Source: Paenibacillus lacisoli (GTDB lineage: Bacteria; Bacillota; Bacilli; Paenibacillales; Paenibacillaceae). From it: DNA of 64,000 nt. The notes under the pieces are model-generated. The model worked only from the letters and a program-made list of their open reading frames with translations, ran no database searches and was not told where the DNA came from. The stretch lies in contig NZ_JAUQTB010000003.1 in NCBI RefSeq assembly GCF_030580655.1, positions 489,473-553,472 of the forward strand, written 5' to 3'. Below, in pieces: positions 9,200 through 17,930 of this stretch. Each line of letters starts with the position of its first letter. Position 1 is the first letter of the stretch. The position numbers and the translations under genes are program-made.

Positions 9200-10696
9200 A
9201 TGAAAGGTATACTTCACAAAACAATAAGCTGGTGCTTCACAGTGGGTTTGGCGGGTGCACTGCTGACTTCGGGTTTGGTACTCCCTGCTGAGCATGCGGC
9301 AGCCTCCAGTTCTTCTGCACAGACGAAGACAACCGCACAGGTTAAGCCGCTCAGCGGAATCGTAAGCCTTACAGCTGCACCTGGTTCTTGGGGAGGGACG
9401 GTGTATGCTGTTGATAAGGATGGTCACGTCTGGACCTGGGGCAGCAATGCGGAAGGTCAATTCGGGACCGGAAGAGCGACGGTATATGCGGCTTCTATCA
9501 GCCCATACCGTATCAAAGGACTGGAGCAGGTGAAGCAGGTAGCTGTCAGCACCGGCAGCCTGGCCCTGCGACAAGACGGCTCGGTCTGGACGTGGGGCGG
9601 CCCCCTCCCCGGGAATCAGGCGAACCATACAGAGGGAAGCAGCAGAAAGCCGGTGCAAGTGAAGGGGGTGCGTGATGTGGTACAGGTTGAGGCTGGATAC
9701 TATGCCTACTATGCGCTCCAGAAGGACGGCACAGTCTGGGCTTGGCAGAACGACAGTGCGCGACTGGAGAATACGACGCTAAGTGATACGCCAAGGCAAA
9801 TTCAGGGTCTGGACCAGGTGACCTCCATTGCCGATTTAGGTGCTGAGGGGATGCTGGCTTTAAAGAAAGACGGGACGGTCAGCGAGTATCAATTTCATTT
9901 CAAAACAGTAAACGGTAAATGGGAACTGACAACGGCGCTTCAGATCGTACCCTCAGCAAGGCAGATCAAGTCGCTCTCCCGTCACGGCAGCTATATGATT
10001 CTGCAGGGGCAGAACGGGCAGTATTACCGCTGGAATACGATGCCTGGGGAAGAACGGCTGCAGAAGCAGTCGGCCATGGTAGGCCAGCTTCGTGCTGATG
10101 TCTATGGGACTTATTACTCGCTGACGGAGGACGGTATCGTCTGGACCTGGAAACGGAAATTGAAAGCCGATGGCACGGCTTATGGTACAACCCGGCCTGT
10201 TAAGGAACCGCTGTTGAAGGGTGCCGTTGATATCCAGCAGGGAGAGGCTGCAGCTTATGCCCTGATGCCGGACGGCACCGTCCGCAGCTGGGGGACCAAT
10301 CTGTTCGGACGGCTGGGCATTGGTGAGGATGGAGGCTACCGTCTCAAGCCGACGGCGGTGGGCAGGTCTATTGAGCTCCTGGTCCGCGGACAGGATCCGG
10401 ATTCCATGGCAGCCCCGATCATGGAGCAGGGGAAGGTATGGGTACCGCTGCGCCAGACGGCGGAGGCTCTTGGGGCGAAGATTGGGTACAGTAATGGGGC
10501 CATCACGATGACAATGAACGGCAAGACGAAGACGATCAACGGGGATCATATCATAAATGAGGACGGAAGCCGGCTGGCCATGCCGAACATGAAGCGGGTA
10601 TGGAATGTACAGCTGATCTCGGCTGCCACCTTGGCTGAACTGACAGGCAGTAAGGTCACTTGGGACGGTGTGCAGAATCGGATTTCATTTCAATAG
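9200..10696 (+). CDS. secreted RCC1-repeat protein with C-terminal stalk domain
   Basis: A signal peptide of about 34 residues precedes a region of RCC1-type repeats, recognisable from recurrent WTWG/SWGTN blades (WTWGSNAEGQFGTG near residue 78, WTWGG, WAWQND, WTWKRK, VRSWGTNLFGRLGIG). These should fold as a beta-propeller. The last ~110 residues (from about 392) match the copper amine oxidase N-terminal-like stalk domain, with the typical VPLRQTAEALGAKI segment. No catalytic residues are evident, so a surface binding or scaffolding role is a guess. ATG 9200 has a rather distant GAGAGG site (13 nt). The gene lies just upstream of the pilus locus; participation in it is unproven. Confidence 0.8.
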   Translation: MKGILHKTISWCFTVGLAGALLTSGLVLPAEHAAASSSSAQTKTTAQVKPLSGIVSLTAAPGSWGGTVYAVDKDGHVWTWGSNAEGQFGTGRATVYAASISPYRIKGLEQVKQVAVSTGSLALRQDGSVWTWGGPLPGNQANHTEGSSRKPVQVKGVRDVVQVEAGYYAYYALQKDGTVWAWQNDSARLENTTLSDTPRQIQGLDQVTSIADLGAEGMLALKKDGTVSEYQFHFKTVNGKWELTTALQIVPSARQIKSLSRHGSYMILQGQNGQYYRWNTMPGEERLQKQSAMVGQLRADVYGTYYSLTEDGIVWTWKRKLKADGTAYGTTRPVKEPLLKGAVDIQQGEAAAYALMPDGTVRSWGTNLFGRLGIGEDGGYRLKPTAVGRSIELLVRGQDPDSMAAPIMEQGKVWVPLRQTAEALGAKIGYSNGAITMTMNGKTKTINGDHIINEDGSRLAMPNMKRVWNVQLISAATLAELTGSKVTWDGVQNRISFQ

Positions 10697-10715
10697 CAAA
10701 TCACAGAAATAATGC

Positions 10716-10745
10716 AGCTCTGCCCGGACAGGGGCAGGGCTCTTT
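10716..10745 (+). terminator. probable weak terminator after the RCC1 gene
   Basis: AGCTCTGCCC (10716-10725) pairs with GGGCAGGGCT (10732-10741), ten pairs including one G-U, with a 6-nt loop. The following sequence is only moderately T-rich, so termination may be partial. Confidence 0.55.
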
Positions 10746-10829
10746 GGTATTTTCATAACTTCGTACACCGGGCTTCATGGTTGAGACCTTAAACCGCAGG
10801 AATAATAGGTCTATTCTACCAATTTATCA

Positions 10830-10858
10830 TTGCTGGCAAAGCTTGCACCGCCTATAAT
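10830..10858 (+). promoter_or_regulatory. predicted promoter of the minor prepilin operon
   Basis: A perfect TATAAT (10853-10858) lies 17 bp after TTGCTG (10830-10835), and the first prepilin gene starts 66 bp downstream. The -35 is weak, leaving room for an activator. Confidence 0.5.
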
Positions 10859-10923
10859 GAGTGAGAGAATCTACCGATATAAGTAAAAATATCTAGATCG
10901 GTCCATCGGATGGGGGAAAGAAC

Positions 10924-11481
10924 TTGATATTACCCAAACAGAAGCAGCGGGAGCAAGGCTTTTCATTAGTCGAGGTGCTTGCTGCCATTACCATATTATC
11001 CATCGTCTCGCTTGTTCTGATCTCCTACTTTACTCATGCATTGTCTTATTCCAAAAGCAACCAGAACAAGACGGTGATGGTTAACCTGGCGCGGAACGCG
11101 CTCTTTTATGTGCAGAAACAGAATTATGATGAGCTGTCCGCCTTTTTCCGTGAAGGAAAGGGGCAATTATCTTGGGATCAGTGCACAAAGGCGGGGGCCT
11201 GCAGCTATGATGGCGCATTATTTAATACGGCTGGCAAAGCCGCACCGCCCGAGCTGTACAGCGTTCTCAATCCTACAATTAACGGAATAGATTATCATGT
11301 AACGATCAGCTACCAGGACAAGCTCTATGATCAGATGGCCAATTCCGCAAACGTACCGAAAAAGGAAGGGGCCAAGTATTTGCTGCCGGTAATTGTAACG
11401 GTTCAGCCATCTTCGGATGTACAGGGGAGGCAGAGTGAGGTTCAGGTGGAGGGGTACATAACGGATGAAAGTATTCGATAA
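10924..11481 (+). CDS. type IV pilus minor prepilin (PilV/ComGD-like)
   Basis: The 185-residue product has a 12-residue basic leader, then the prepilin peptidase site GFSLVE with Glu at +5 and a hydrophobic helix of about 20 residues, followed by a globular domain. This is the class III signal of type IV pilins and pseudopilins. It would be cleaved and methylated by the PilD encoded at 22698 and inserted in the pilus or its initiation complex. TTG 10924 is the start, with GGGGGAAAG upstream. Cysteines at CTKAGAC may form a small disulfide loop. It overlaps the next prepilin by 17 bp, so the two are probably translationally coupled. Confidence 0.85.
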   Translation: MILPKQKQREQGFSLVEVLAAITILSIVSLVLISYFTHALSYSKSNQNKTVMVNLARNALFYVQKQNYDELSAFFREGKGQLSWDQCTKAGACSYDGALFNTAGKAAPPELYSVLNPTINGIDYHVTISYQDKLYDQMANSANVPKKEGAKYLLPVIVTVQPSSDVQGRQSEVQVEGYITDESIR

Positions 11482-12043
11482 CGATAAACGGGGATTACCA
11501 GGATGGCAGCAGGAAGGCGGTTTCACCCTGGTGGAGATGATGCTTAGCCTGACACTGCTAGTCGTCGTGCTGGGAATGATTTCGAGCGTGACCATTTTTG
11601 GGCTGCGCAGCTACCATGAAGTTCGGATCGAGAATTCACTGCGGGAGGAGGGGGACTTGCTCATGTCCTCGATCATGACGGCCATGTACGAATTTGGACC
11701 GGAACTGGTTGAATACAGCCAGGATCAAGGAAGCTCAGGAGCGTCCTCCTTACTGCTGGAGCGTGATGAGAATGGACAGAAAGAGTGGCGTGAAATCCGG
11801 ATAGATCAGAATGGGCTCTATATCCGTGATGTGGCAGACGGTAAGCCTGCCTCAACAGAACAGGGACGGATCGATATAGACTCAACAATCGTTACCGGCG
11901 GGACGGATGCATCGGCAATCCAACTGGACTGCCAGGGAAGAACAGCCTGCAGCAGCGGCTTGATCAGCGTTAATCTTGATCTAATGCAGACCTACAACGG
12001 CAAGGCATTTCCATTGAAGCTGCAGAGTAAATTCGGATTCTAG
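11465..12043 (+). CDS. type IV pilus minor prepilin (PilW/ComGF-like)
   Basis: This 192-residue protein has a 19-residue leader ending in glycine, the cleavage motif GGFTLVE and a long hydrophobic helix (MMLSLTLLVVVLGMISSV). The C-terminal part has one CQGRTAC pair that may form a disulfide. PilW-type minor pilins usually sit with PilV- and PilX-like proteins and prime pilus assembly; the same trio order is seen here. Assignment to PilW rather than another minor pilin rests on position and length only. It starts inside the preceding gene. Confidence 0.82.
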   Translation: MKVFDNDKRGLPGWQQEGGFTLVEMMLSLTLLVVVLGMISSVTIFGLRSYHEVRIENSLREEGDLLMSSIMTAMYEFGPELVEYSQDQGSSGASSLLLERDENGQKEWREIRIDQNGLYIRDVADGKPASTEQGRIDIDSTIVTGGTDASAIQLDCQGRTACSSGLISVNLDLMQTYNGKAFPLKLQSKFGF

Positions 12044-12061
12044 TAGTAAGGGGGCTAAGCA

Positions 12062-13840
12062 ATGAAGGGGCGCAAGCAGCTGCGGCAGGAGGACGGATCG
12101 GCACTGGTGATGGTGCTGTTCGTTGTCCTTATTTTTACCATACTGGGAATGGGAATTCTTAGTGCAACGCTGGGCGGCGCGCAGCGGACGGCCACCCGGG
12201 AGAGTGATGTGCAGAGCCTGCATCTGGCGGAGAAGTCACTGGATGAGGCGGTTGCCTACATCACATCCCAGCTGGAAGGCAGGCAGAATATCGAGCCTGA
12301 GGAGCTGACGGCCGTCATTCAGGAGGTTCGCTCCCGTCTGGATCAGGCCGACAAGCTGCCGGTCAGTACGGATCTGACTTCACGCAATGCCTCCGGCGGC
12401 GTGGTGGATATCCAGTATGAGACGGCATCCGCAGACCGTCAGAAGACAAGTTATAAAATGACACTGACCTCCTCTGCGGATGTGAACGGCGTGAAACGCA
12501 ACCTCCAGCAGGTGATCACGATTGATGCTTATCCTGATTTTTTGAATTATGCGTTAGGCTCCGAGAATGACCTGACGCTGAACGGAGCACCCGAGGTGAC
12601 CGGTAATATGTATGCCGGCGGGGATATGAAGGTCAGCAATATCGCGCATTATATCTACAAAGGTGCTGCACCGGTCAAGGAGACCGATTTCCCTTTCCTG
12701 AATGGAGATGCCTACGTCCAATCCTTATCCCGGCTGTTCTTACCGGCATGGGTTGATCCTTCGTCCGGCAGCAGCGGAGAGATCACGTTGGCGCAGAGCA
12801 GTCACCCTTCGGGTGCGGCGGGAAAAATTTTTCATATTCCGGAGAATGCCCAGAACCATATCAAAATCAAGAGCAGGAAAAAGTTCGTACAGATCAATGT
12901 GGAGGAATCCGTGCTCGATAAGCTGACAGAGGCCGTGGGCGGCCGTGAGGCTGACCGCGAATTCATGAAAAGCAGCGGGAATCTGGCAGGTCTGCTGACG
13001 TCCGGACATTTCGGTACGCTGCAGCAGCTGCGAATGCCTGAGGAACCAGGGAACCCGCCAGCCAAACCTGCGGAAGATACGGATGAAGCGTGGAAGGCCT
13101 ATTATGCGGAGCTGGATCTATACGAGCAGAAGGTACAGGAATACCGCAACAAGATGATTCAGCTGCAGAACACACTGGAAAATCTGGCGTCTTCCTCGGT
13201 ATTTGATGGTACCCTGACGATCGACGGGGCAACTTTTGCAAGTCTTAAATTCACGGGTGCTGCGAAAAATGAACACAAGTGGCTGATCGTCACGGGGGAT
13301 CTAAATATCAATAACCTGAGCCAGCAGGAGCTGGAAACCTTCGGGAATATCATCGTGCTCGGGAATGTAAATATCCATGGCAGGGCATCGTTTAACGGGA
13401 CTATATATGTCCTAGGTCAGACCCGGATCGTAGACGCATCGGTCAGCGGGTTAGGGACAGGCCAGCTGGTACTGATCTCCAAGGGAGATGTGCTGATCAC
13501 CCGTGTGGACGCTTTTGTAAACAGTGAGCCCATGGCTCTCAAGGGCTTCTTCTATACGGATGGCGAGGCAGAACTATATGGTGTCGGTTCGATATTTTCA
13601 CTGCAAGGCGGATTCTTCGCTAAGGGGAACCTGACTGTGAATGCCGCATTAGGCCAGGCTGCTGCCGGTGACCAGGTGATTCAGTTTGAACCGGCGGAAC
13701 AGCGAATCGGCGATCAGCTGCTGAAGCGGTTCAATGTCACTTATGACGGGACGGTCTTTGAAGAGCAGCAGACCGGCCTGCCGCGGGTCAAGCAGGTAAG
13801 TATCCATCCGGGGCCGAAACGTCTGCTGAATTCTCCGTAA
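12062..13840 (+). CDS. large PilX-like pilus-associated protein
   Basis: The N terminus (basic leader, DGSALVMVLFVVLIFTILGMGILS helix at about residues 14-37, then an alpha-helical stretch rich in Ala/Glu) matches PilX-type minor pilin N-termini, which lack the classical GFTLxE site. At 592 residues it is about three times a normal PilX. The middle carries a coiled, charged segment (about 330-375), and the last 200 residues show beta-strand-rich, glycine-spaced repeats (GDLNINNLSQQ, GNVNIHGRASFNGTIYVLG) resembling a polymer-forming or solenoid domain. It follows the two prepilins by 18 bp and ends at a shared bidirectional terminator. Role as a large tip or surface component is inferred. Confidence 0.72.
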   Translation: MKGRKQLRQEDGSALVMVLFVVLIFTILGMGILSATLGGAQRTATRESDVQSLHLAEKSLDEAVAYITSQLEGRQNIEPEELTAVIQEVRSRLDQADKLPVSTDLTSRNASGGVVDIQYETASADRQKTSYKMTLTSSADVNGVKRNLQQVITIDAYPDFLNYALGSENDLTLNGAPEVTGNMYAGGDMKVSNIAHYIYKGAAPVKETDFPFLNGDAYVQSLSRLFLPAWVDPSSGSSGEITLAQSSHPSGAAGKIFHIPENAQNHIKIKSRKKFVQINVEESVLDKLTEAVGGREADREFMKSSGNLAGLLTSGHFGTLQQLRMPEEPGNPPAKPAEDTDEAWKAYYAELDLYEQKVQEYRNKMIQLQNTLENLASSSVFDGTLTIDGATFASLKFTGAAKNEHKWLIVTGDLNINNLSQQELETFGNIIVLGNVNIHGRASFNGTIYVLGQTRIVDASVSGLGTGQLVLISKGDVLITRVDAFVNSEPMALKGFFYTDGEAELYGVGSIFSLQGGFFAKGNLTVNAALGQAAAGDQVIQFEPAEQRIGDQLLKRFNVTYDGTVFEEQQTGLPRVKQVSIHPGPKRLLNSP

Positions 13841-13855
13841 GCTGAGCTGAGTGCC

Positions 13856-13902
13856 AAAAAAGGGTGAACCAATGACCATTATGGTCAGGTTCACCCTTTT
13901 TT
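13856..13902. terminator. bidirectional terminator between convergent genes
   Basis: AAAAAAGGGTGAACC (13856-13870) pairs with GGTTCACCCTTTTTT (13888-13902), and an inner TGACCAT/ATGGTCA stem extends it, giving about 22 pairs. It has A and T tracts on both sides, so it can serve the PilX-like gene (+) and the large Ig-like gene (-). Confidence 0.93.
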
Positions 13903-13921
13903 GTTGTCCACTCATCCGCTT

Positions 13922-16900
13922 CTAGTAACGGTCTCCACTGCCTCCAACGCCGCCGCTGTCTCCGCCATCCGTTGGTTTCGTGACAATGACGAGCACTTTG
14001 GCATTAATCTGATTATTCGGTCCATAATGCACGGTTATTTCAGAAGTACCTTGATGCAGTGCGGTAATCACTCCGCTGCTGGAGACGCTGACGCTGCCTG
14101 TATGGCTGCTGCTCCATTGCAGTTCCCGGTTGATCTCGGCAATCAGATTGAGGTCACTTTCAATCTCGCGCGGCAGATACCGGAGATCCCCGCCCAGCAG
14201 GGATCGGGTATCACCTTCCTTCAGCTCGATCTTGTAAGGAAGCTGCAGCCCGGTAAGCTCAATGCCCACCTGGACCTCATGCTCGGCGGTGAAGCCTCCG
14301 CCGCTCACGATAACGGTGACTGTACCGGTGTGTTTGCCGGTTAGTGCCGTGTGCAGGCTGTTCAGGCCAGATCCGCCGGGACTCAGGATGGCATAGGTGC
14401 TGCCGTTATCCTTCAGTTTCCAGATGAACCCTCCGTCAGGGAGATCGGCATCTCCCGGATCCATGACAGCATTCAGATTAATGGTTCCGCCGATTCTGAC
14501 AGCATCCGGTCCTTCAATACGGATTCCCTGCAGCGGGTTCACAACGGTAACGGTCAGCTCATCGCTGTAAGTATGCTCGATGCCGCTGCCGATGCTCCTC
14601 GTAACCACGGTGGCCGTGATGACAGCCTCCCCGGAGTTCAGTCCCTCCATCCGTGCCTGCCACGGGTTGTCCTTGGATGGTACCAGCTTCAGGCTGGCTG
14701 TTCCGCTGTCCTTCAAGCTCCAGGCCACACTCTTTACTTCCTGTCCATCCAATACCATGGATGCGTTCACGTCTGCCTGTTCATGTACACGGATTTGATC
14801 CGGTCCTGTAATGTTCAATTCAGGATTTATAACCGTAATTACTGCGGTCGCGGTCGCCTTGCTTCCATCCGTAGCTCTGATGGTAATCCGGGCCTTACCC
14901 GCCCGTTTGCCGGTAATGGTGCCTGTGGTACCTTCCGTTTGTGCAACGGAGACGATGCCCGGCTGGTCAGAGCTCCAGGTTACGATAGTGCTGCTGGCGT
15001 CCTCCGGCGTGTAAGCCGGAATCAGAGTAATACTGTCCCCAACGAGCAGCGTCTGATCCTTCAATGTAAGTGAAGTCAGCTTGGTCACCGCTGTAAATGA
15101 TACAGTCGGGAAAGGCAGCGTGACGGAGCTGGTGCCGTCGAGATCTATATACGCCAAGCTGGAGTTAGCCAGCGTATAATTGCCGTTGCTCTTCGGTACC
15201 ACGGTAATCTGGAATTGCACCGGATCGGCAATGTAATTCTGGCCATCCGCTGACAGGCGGTAGTGCAGCTCGCCAAGACGTCCTGTCAGCGAGTAGCCGC
15301 TGCTGAGGCTTCCGCTCCGGGTTATGCCCCCCAGGCTGTCTGAGATGCTCTGAATTTCCAGGTTGGGCGGGAGCTGTTCCCGAATCGTAAATCCGTTCAG
15401 ATGCGGCAGCTCACCTTCCTTGACGGTATAGTATGGAACGGGTCGCGGCGTAATGGTATAGGTCAGCACAACCGGCTCATTTTTCTCCACTTTGCCGTCT
15501 TTGACATTGTCCGACAGCGTTCGGTCCGGAATGACGGTAGCATTGATTTTTTTGACGGTCACCTGCACATCCTGCTTGGTTTCGGCGCCCTGCTTATCCT
15601 TGGCTGTGATGTGGATGGTCAGGTTACCACCTTCAGGGAGCGGGTTGGCGAAGGTCCTTGTGACTGTGTCGCCCGAGAGAATTTCGGTGGCCGGCATCAT
15701 CTGGACTGTCTTGCCTCCATATTCAAAAGTAAAGCCGGTTGTCACTTTGCGGTCCTTCAAGTCATAGTCATCCACCTTGTAGCTCACCACGATATCGCTG
15801 TACGACGCAATAATGCTGTTCTCTGCAGGTGTATTCACCTTGATGATCGGCGCGTGATTGGATCCGATAAAAGCGCGGAACATCGTATTGACGAACAGGC
15901 GCTGTTCCCAGTCCGGGAACCCTGTGTTGGTATGTCCTGTACCGGAATATGTGACATTCCCTTTGGAGTACGTATAGTAGTGATTCCAGCTGTCGTAAGG
16001 ATCGCGTCCGCCCCCGATGATGTTGTACCAGGGCACAATGTTGGGATCTTCCAGGTCCAGCGTAAAGTACTGGTTATGAGTCGTATTTACCTGATTTACG
16101 GAACCCGAGGCCGGTGCGGCTGTCAGATCGAAAGGATATTGGGTCAGCAGCCCTTCATTGACAATGGCCGTTTGGGTTGATTTGTTGGGTGCCTTTAGAC
16201 CAAGGTTCGTCTCCGGTTCGATCTGGCCGGTGTCTGTCTGGAAGTTATTCAGCCAATTCGGATAATTCGTGTTATTGCTCTGCCCGCGGTAGATCGTATC
16301 ATGGGTGAACATGACGCCTTGTCCGGTCTGAATAAAATTTTTCACGGCTCTGATGGCATCGGATGTCAGTGGGCCATACAAATTATATTCATCCCTGAAA
16401 CCGAAGAGCAGCATGTCATAGGTCCCGTTCAGATTGGTATAGCCGTTCCTCGTGAAATCAGCAAAACTGATCGGATCAATCTGGATGGAATAATCATCTG
16501 ACTGCAGATAGGCCGGTCTCATGTTGTTATATCTGGTGCTCATCAGGCTGCTGTTGTTATTGTCGCTGGGCAGTACCTGAAGCACCCGTACAACCGTTTT
16601 CTCATCCTCATAACGGATGGTCCCGTTCACCACATCTGTCAGTCTGTTCAATCTGTCGGTGACTTCCAGCCGCCAATAGAGCAGCCCGGAGTAGGCTTTG
16701 GGCAGGGTATAAGTCAGTCCGGCATCGGGTCCGGTGACCCGGGTTGTCGCCACAAGCTGCTCAGAGGTCTGCGGCAGTACCTGATCCACGGTCATATACA
16801 GATTTGCGTTTACATTGCGGCTGGCCAGAGAGCTGACATTATTGACGTTAAAACGGAAGTTGAGTTTATCTCCAAGGTGATAGACAAATGTTTGGTTCTG

Positions 16901-17560
16901 TGCGTAATCAGTTGGCTTCGTAATCAGCTCAATACGGGGGCGCTGTTTCAGGGAGGCCAGAACCGCAGCATCCTGAAGGCGGATCCGGTCGACCCAAGCC
17001 TGAGCTTCTGCCGTAGTCTTGAACATCACGTTACTGCGGCCTGTACCTTGGTAAGGGGCGAAGGTATCGTACAGATTGCGCTTTTTCCCGGATACCACCG
17101 GCTGATTGAGAATATCTTTATTCAGGATGACGGGAAGTCCCTTGTTGATGTAGCTGTCTACAATTTCAGCGGCTTTCAGCTGGGTGATGTCATTCTCCAC
17201 CGATTTGGTGTTATGGGCGGCTGTCTGGTTGGTGGTGTTGGTATTGTTATAGTTAAAGCTTTTTGCCCCGGCAGGGCTGTATATGCCTGATCCGATATAG
17301 ACGGCATCATATTTGCCGTCCAGGTAGGTCCGCAGAGCGACAAACCGTTTCATGCTCATCGTCTCCAACTGCAGGTTCGATACTGCCTTTGCCTTTTCTG
17401 CGAGGTCAGACTCGCCGCTGTCGGTAATTTCAAGGATACGAATTGGATAGGGCGGAGCCGTATCCGCGTCAGATCTCAGAATCACGAAGGGGATGACCAG
17501 GAGCACGAGCAGGACAGAAGCCAGCACAATAGGAAGACGTATGACCGGGAATATTTTCAT
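13922..17560 (-). CDS. giant secreted DUF5057-like protein with bacterial Ig-like domains
   Basis: The 1212-residue product begins with a signal anchor (about residues 5-28) and then a region with amidotransferase-like features (VNGTYDMLLFGF..., RAVKNFIQTGQGVMFTHD). My recollection is that this organisation corresponds to DUF5057 in Paenibacillus, but I cannot check it. After about residue 580 come Ig/cadherin-like beta domains, including Big-2 type repeats (LTLKDQTLLVGDSITL..., VTWSSDQPGIVSV; again LQWSSSHTGSVSV near the end), and a Gly/Ser-rich tail. I chose the ATG at 17560 because GGAG precedes it and the signal begins there; the open frame extends 65 codons upstream. It is convergent with the PilX-like gene and divergent from pilB, so a surface adhesin or pilus partner is plausible but not shown. 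Confidence 0.75.
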   Translation of the reverse strand: MKIFPVIRLPIVLASVLLVLLVIPFVILRSDADTAPPYPIRILEITDSGESDLAEKAKAVSNLQLETMSMKRFVALRTYLDGKYDAVYIGSGIYSPAGAKSFNYNNTNTTNQTAAHNTKSVENDITQLKAAEIVDSYINKGLPVILNKDILNQPVVSGKKRNLYDTFAPYQGTGRSNVMFKTTAEAQAWVDRIRLQDAAVLASLKQRPRIELITKPTDYAQNQTFVYHLGDKLNFRFNVNNVSSLASRNVNANLYMTVDQVLPQTSEQLVATTRVTGPDAGLTYTLPKAYSGLLYWRLEVTDRLNRLTDVVNGTIRYEDEKTVVRVLQVLPSDNNNSSLMSTRYNNMRPAYLQSDDYSIQIDPISFADFTRNGYTNLNGTYDMLLFGFRDEYNLYGPLTSDAIRAVKNFIQTGQGVMFTHDTIYRGQSNNTNYPNWLNNFQTDTGQIEPETNLGLKAPNKSTQTAIVNEGLLTQYPFDLTAAPASGSVNQVNTTHNQYFTLDLEDPNIVPWYNIIGGGRDPYDSWNHYYTYSKGNVTYSGTGHTNTGFPDWEQRLFVNTMFRAFIGSNHAPIIKVNTPAENSIIASYSDIVVSYKVDDYDLKDRKVTTGFTFEYGGKTVQMMPATEILSGDTVTRTFANPLPEGGNLTIHITAKDKQGAETKQDVQVTVKKINATVIPDRTLSDNVKDGKVEKNEPVVLTYTITPRPVPYYTVKEGELPHLNGFTIREQLPPNLEIQSISDSLGGITRSGSLSSGYSLTGRLGELHYRLSADGQNYIADPVQFQITVVPKSNGNYTLANSSLAYIDLDGTSSVTLPFPTVSFTAVTKLTSLTLKDQTLLVGDSITLIPAYTPEDASSTIVTWSSDQPGIVSVAQTEGTTGTITGKRAGKARITIRATDGSKATATAVITVINPELNITGPDQIRVHEQADVNASMVLDGQEVKSVAWSLKDSGTASLKLVPSKDNPWQARMEGLNSGEAVITATVVTRSIGSGIEHTYSDELTVTVVNPLQGIRIEGPDAVRIGGTINLNAVMDPGDADLPDGGFIWKLKDNGSTYAILSPGGSGLNSLHTALTGKHTGTVTVIVSGGGFTAEHEVQVGIELTGLQLPYKIELKEGDTRSLLGGDLRYLPREIESDLNLIAEINRELQWSSSHTGSVSVSSSGVITALHQGTSEITVHYGPNNQINAKVLVIVTKPTDGGDSGGVGGSGDRY

Positions 17561-17930
17561 AGTTACACTCCAATGGGTTCGTATTTTTGCAGCAGCTATT
17601 AAGCGTAGGGATAAGCAATCCGATAACAAATAGAGATGTCGTGGAATACACCGGTTGATAGACATAGCTGCTAGAGCGTTTAAAGACGAATCTATTTTTC
17701 GTAAATGCGAATAAAATTGCTGGTTGTTTATCAAAATCTGACAAGCTGTTGCCAAAATTTAGACTATATGGTATACACATTTTAGGACAAAGTACCGTGT
17801 GAAGCAATAGATTACTAGGGAATTTGTCTCTTTCATTTTTGGGATAAAAGATGTGTACATTCATGAAGTTTATATATTAATTTAAAACTTTGGTCTTAAA
17901 TGACATAGGGATATTTTACTTATTGAGGAA
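17561..17930. other. 370-bp divergent intergenic region upstream of pilB
   Basis: This AT-rich spacer separates the Ig-like gene (-) and pilB (+). It contains one good promoter candidate for the minus strand (17727-17755). On the plus strand no convincing -35/-10 pair with room for a ribosome binding site was found; TATATT at 17873-17878 is a possible -10 without a clear -35. I saw no riboswitch, tRNA or convincing small gene here. Confidence 0.5.
17727..17755 (-). promoter_or_regulatory. predicted promoter of the giant Ig-like gene
   Basis: Read on the minus strand, TTGGCA (17755-17750) is followed after 17 bp by GATAAA (17732-17727), matching 5 of 6 and 4 of 6 sigma-A consensus positions. 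It would give a leader of about 160 nt. Confidence 0.4.

Noticed and set aside
10834..10850. TGGCA...TTGCA upstream of the minor prepilin genes, resembling a sigma-54 promoter
   Set aside because: The distance between the GG and GC dinucleotides is 8 nt instead of the required 10, and a sigma-A -10 explains the region better.
13901..17290. Several long plus-strand open frames opposite the giant Ig-like gene
   Set aside because: They are rich in Arg/Cys/His, lack ribosome binding sites and mirror the codon structure of the real gene on the other strand.
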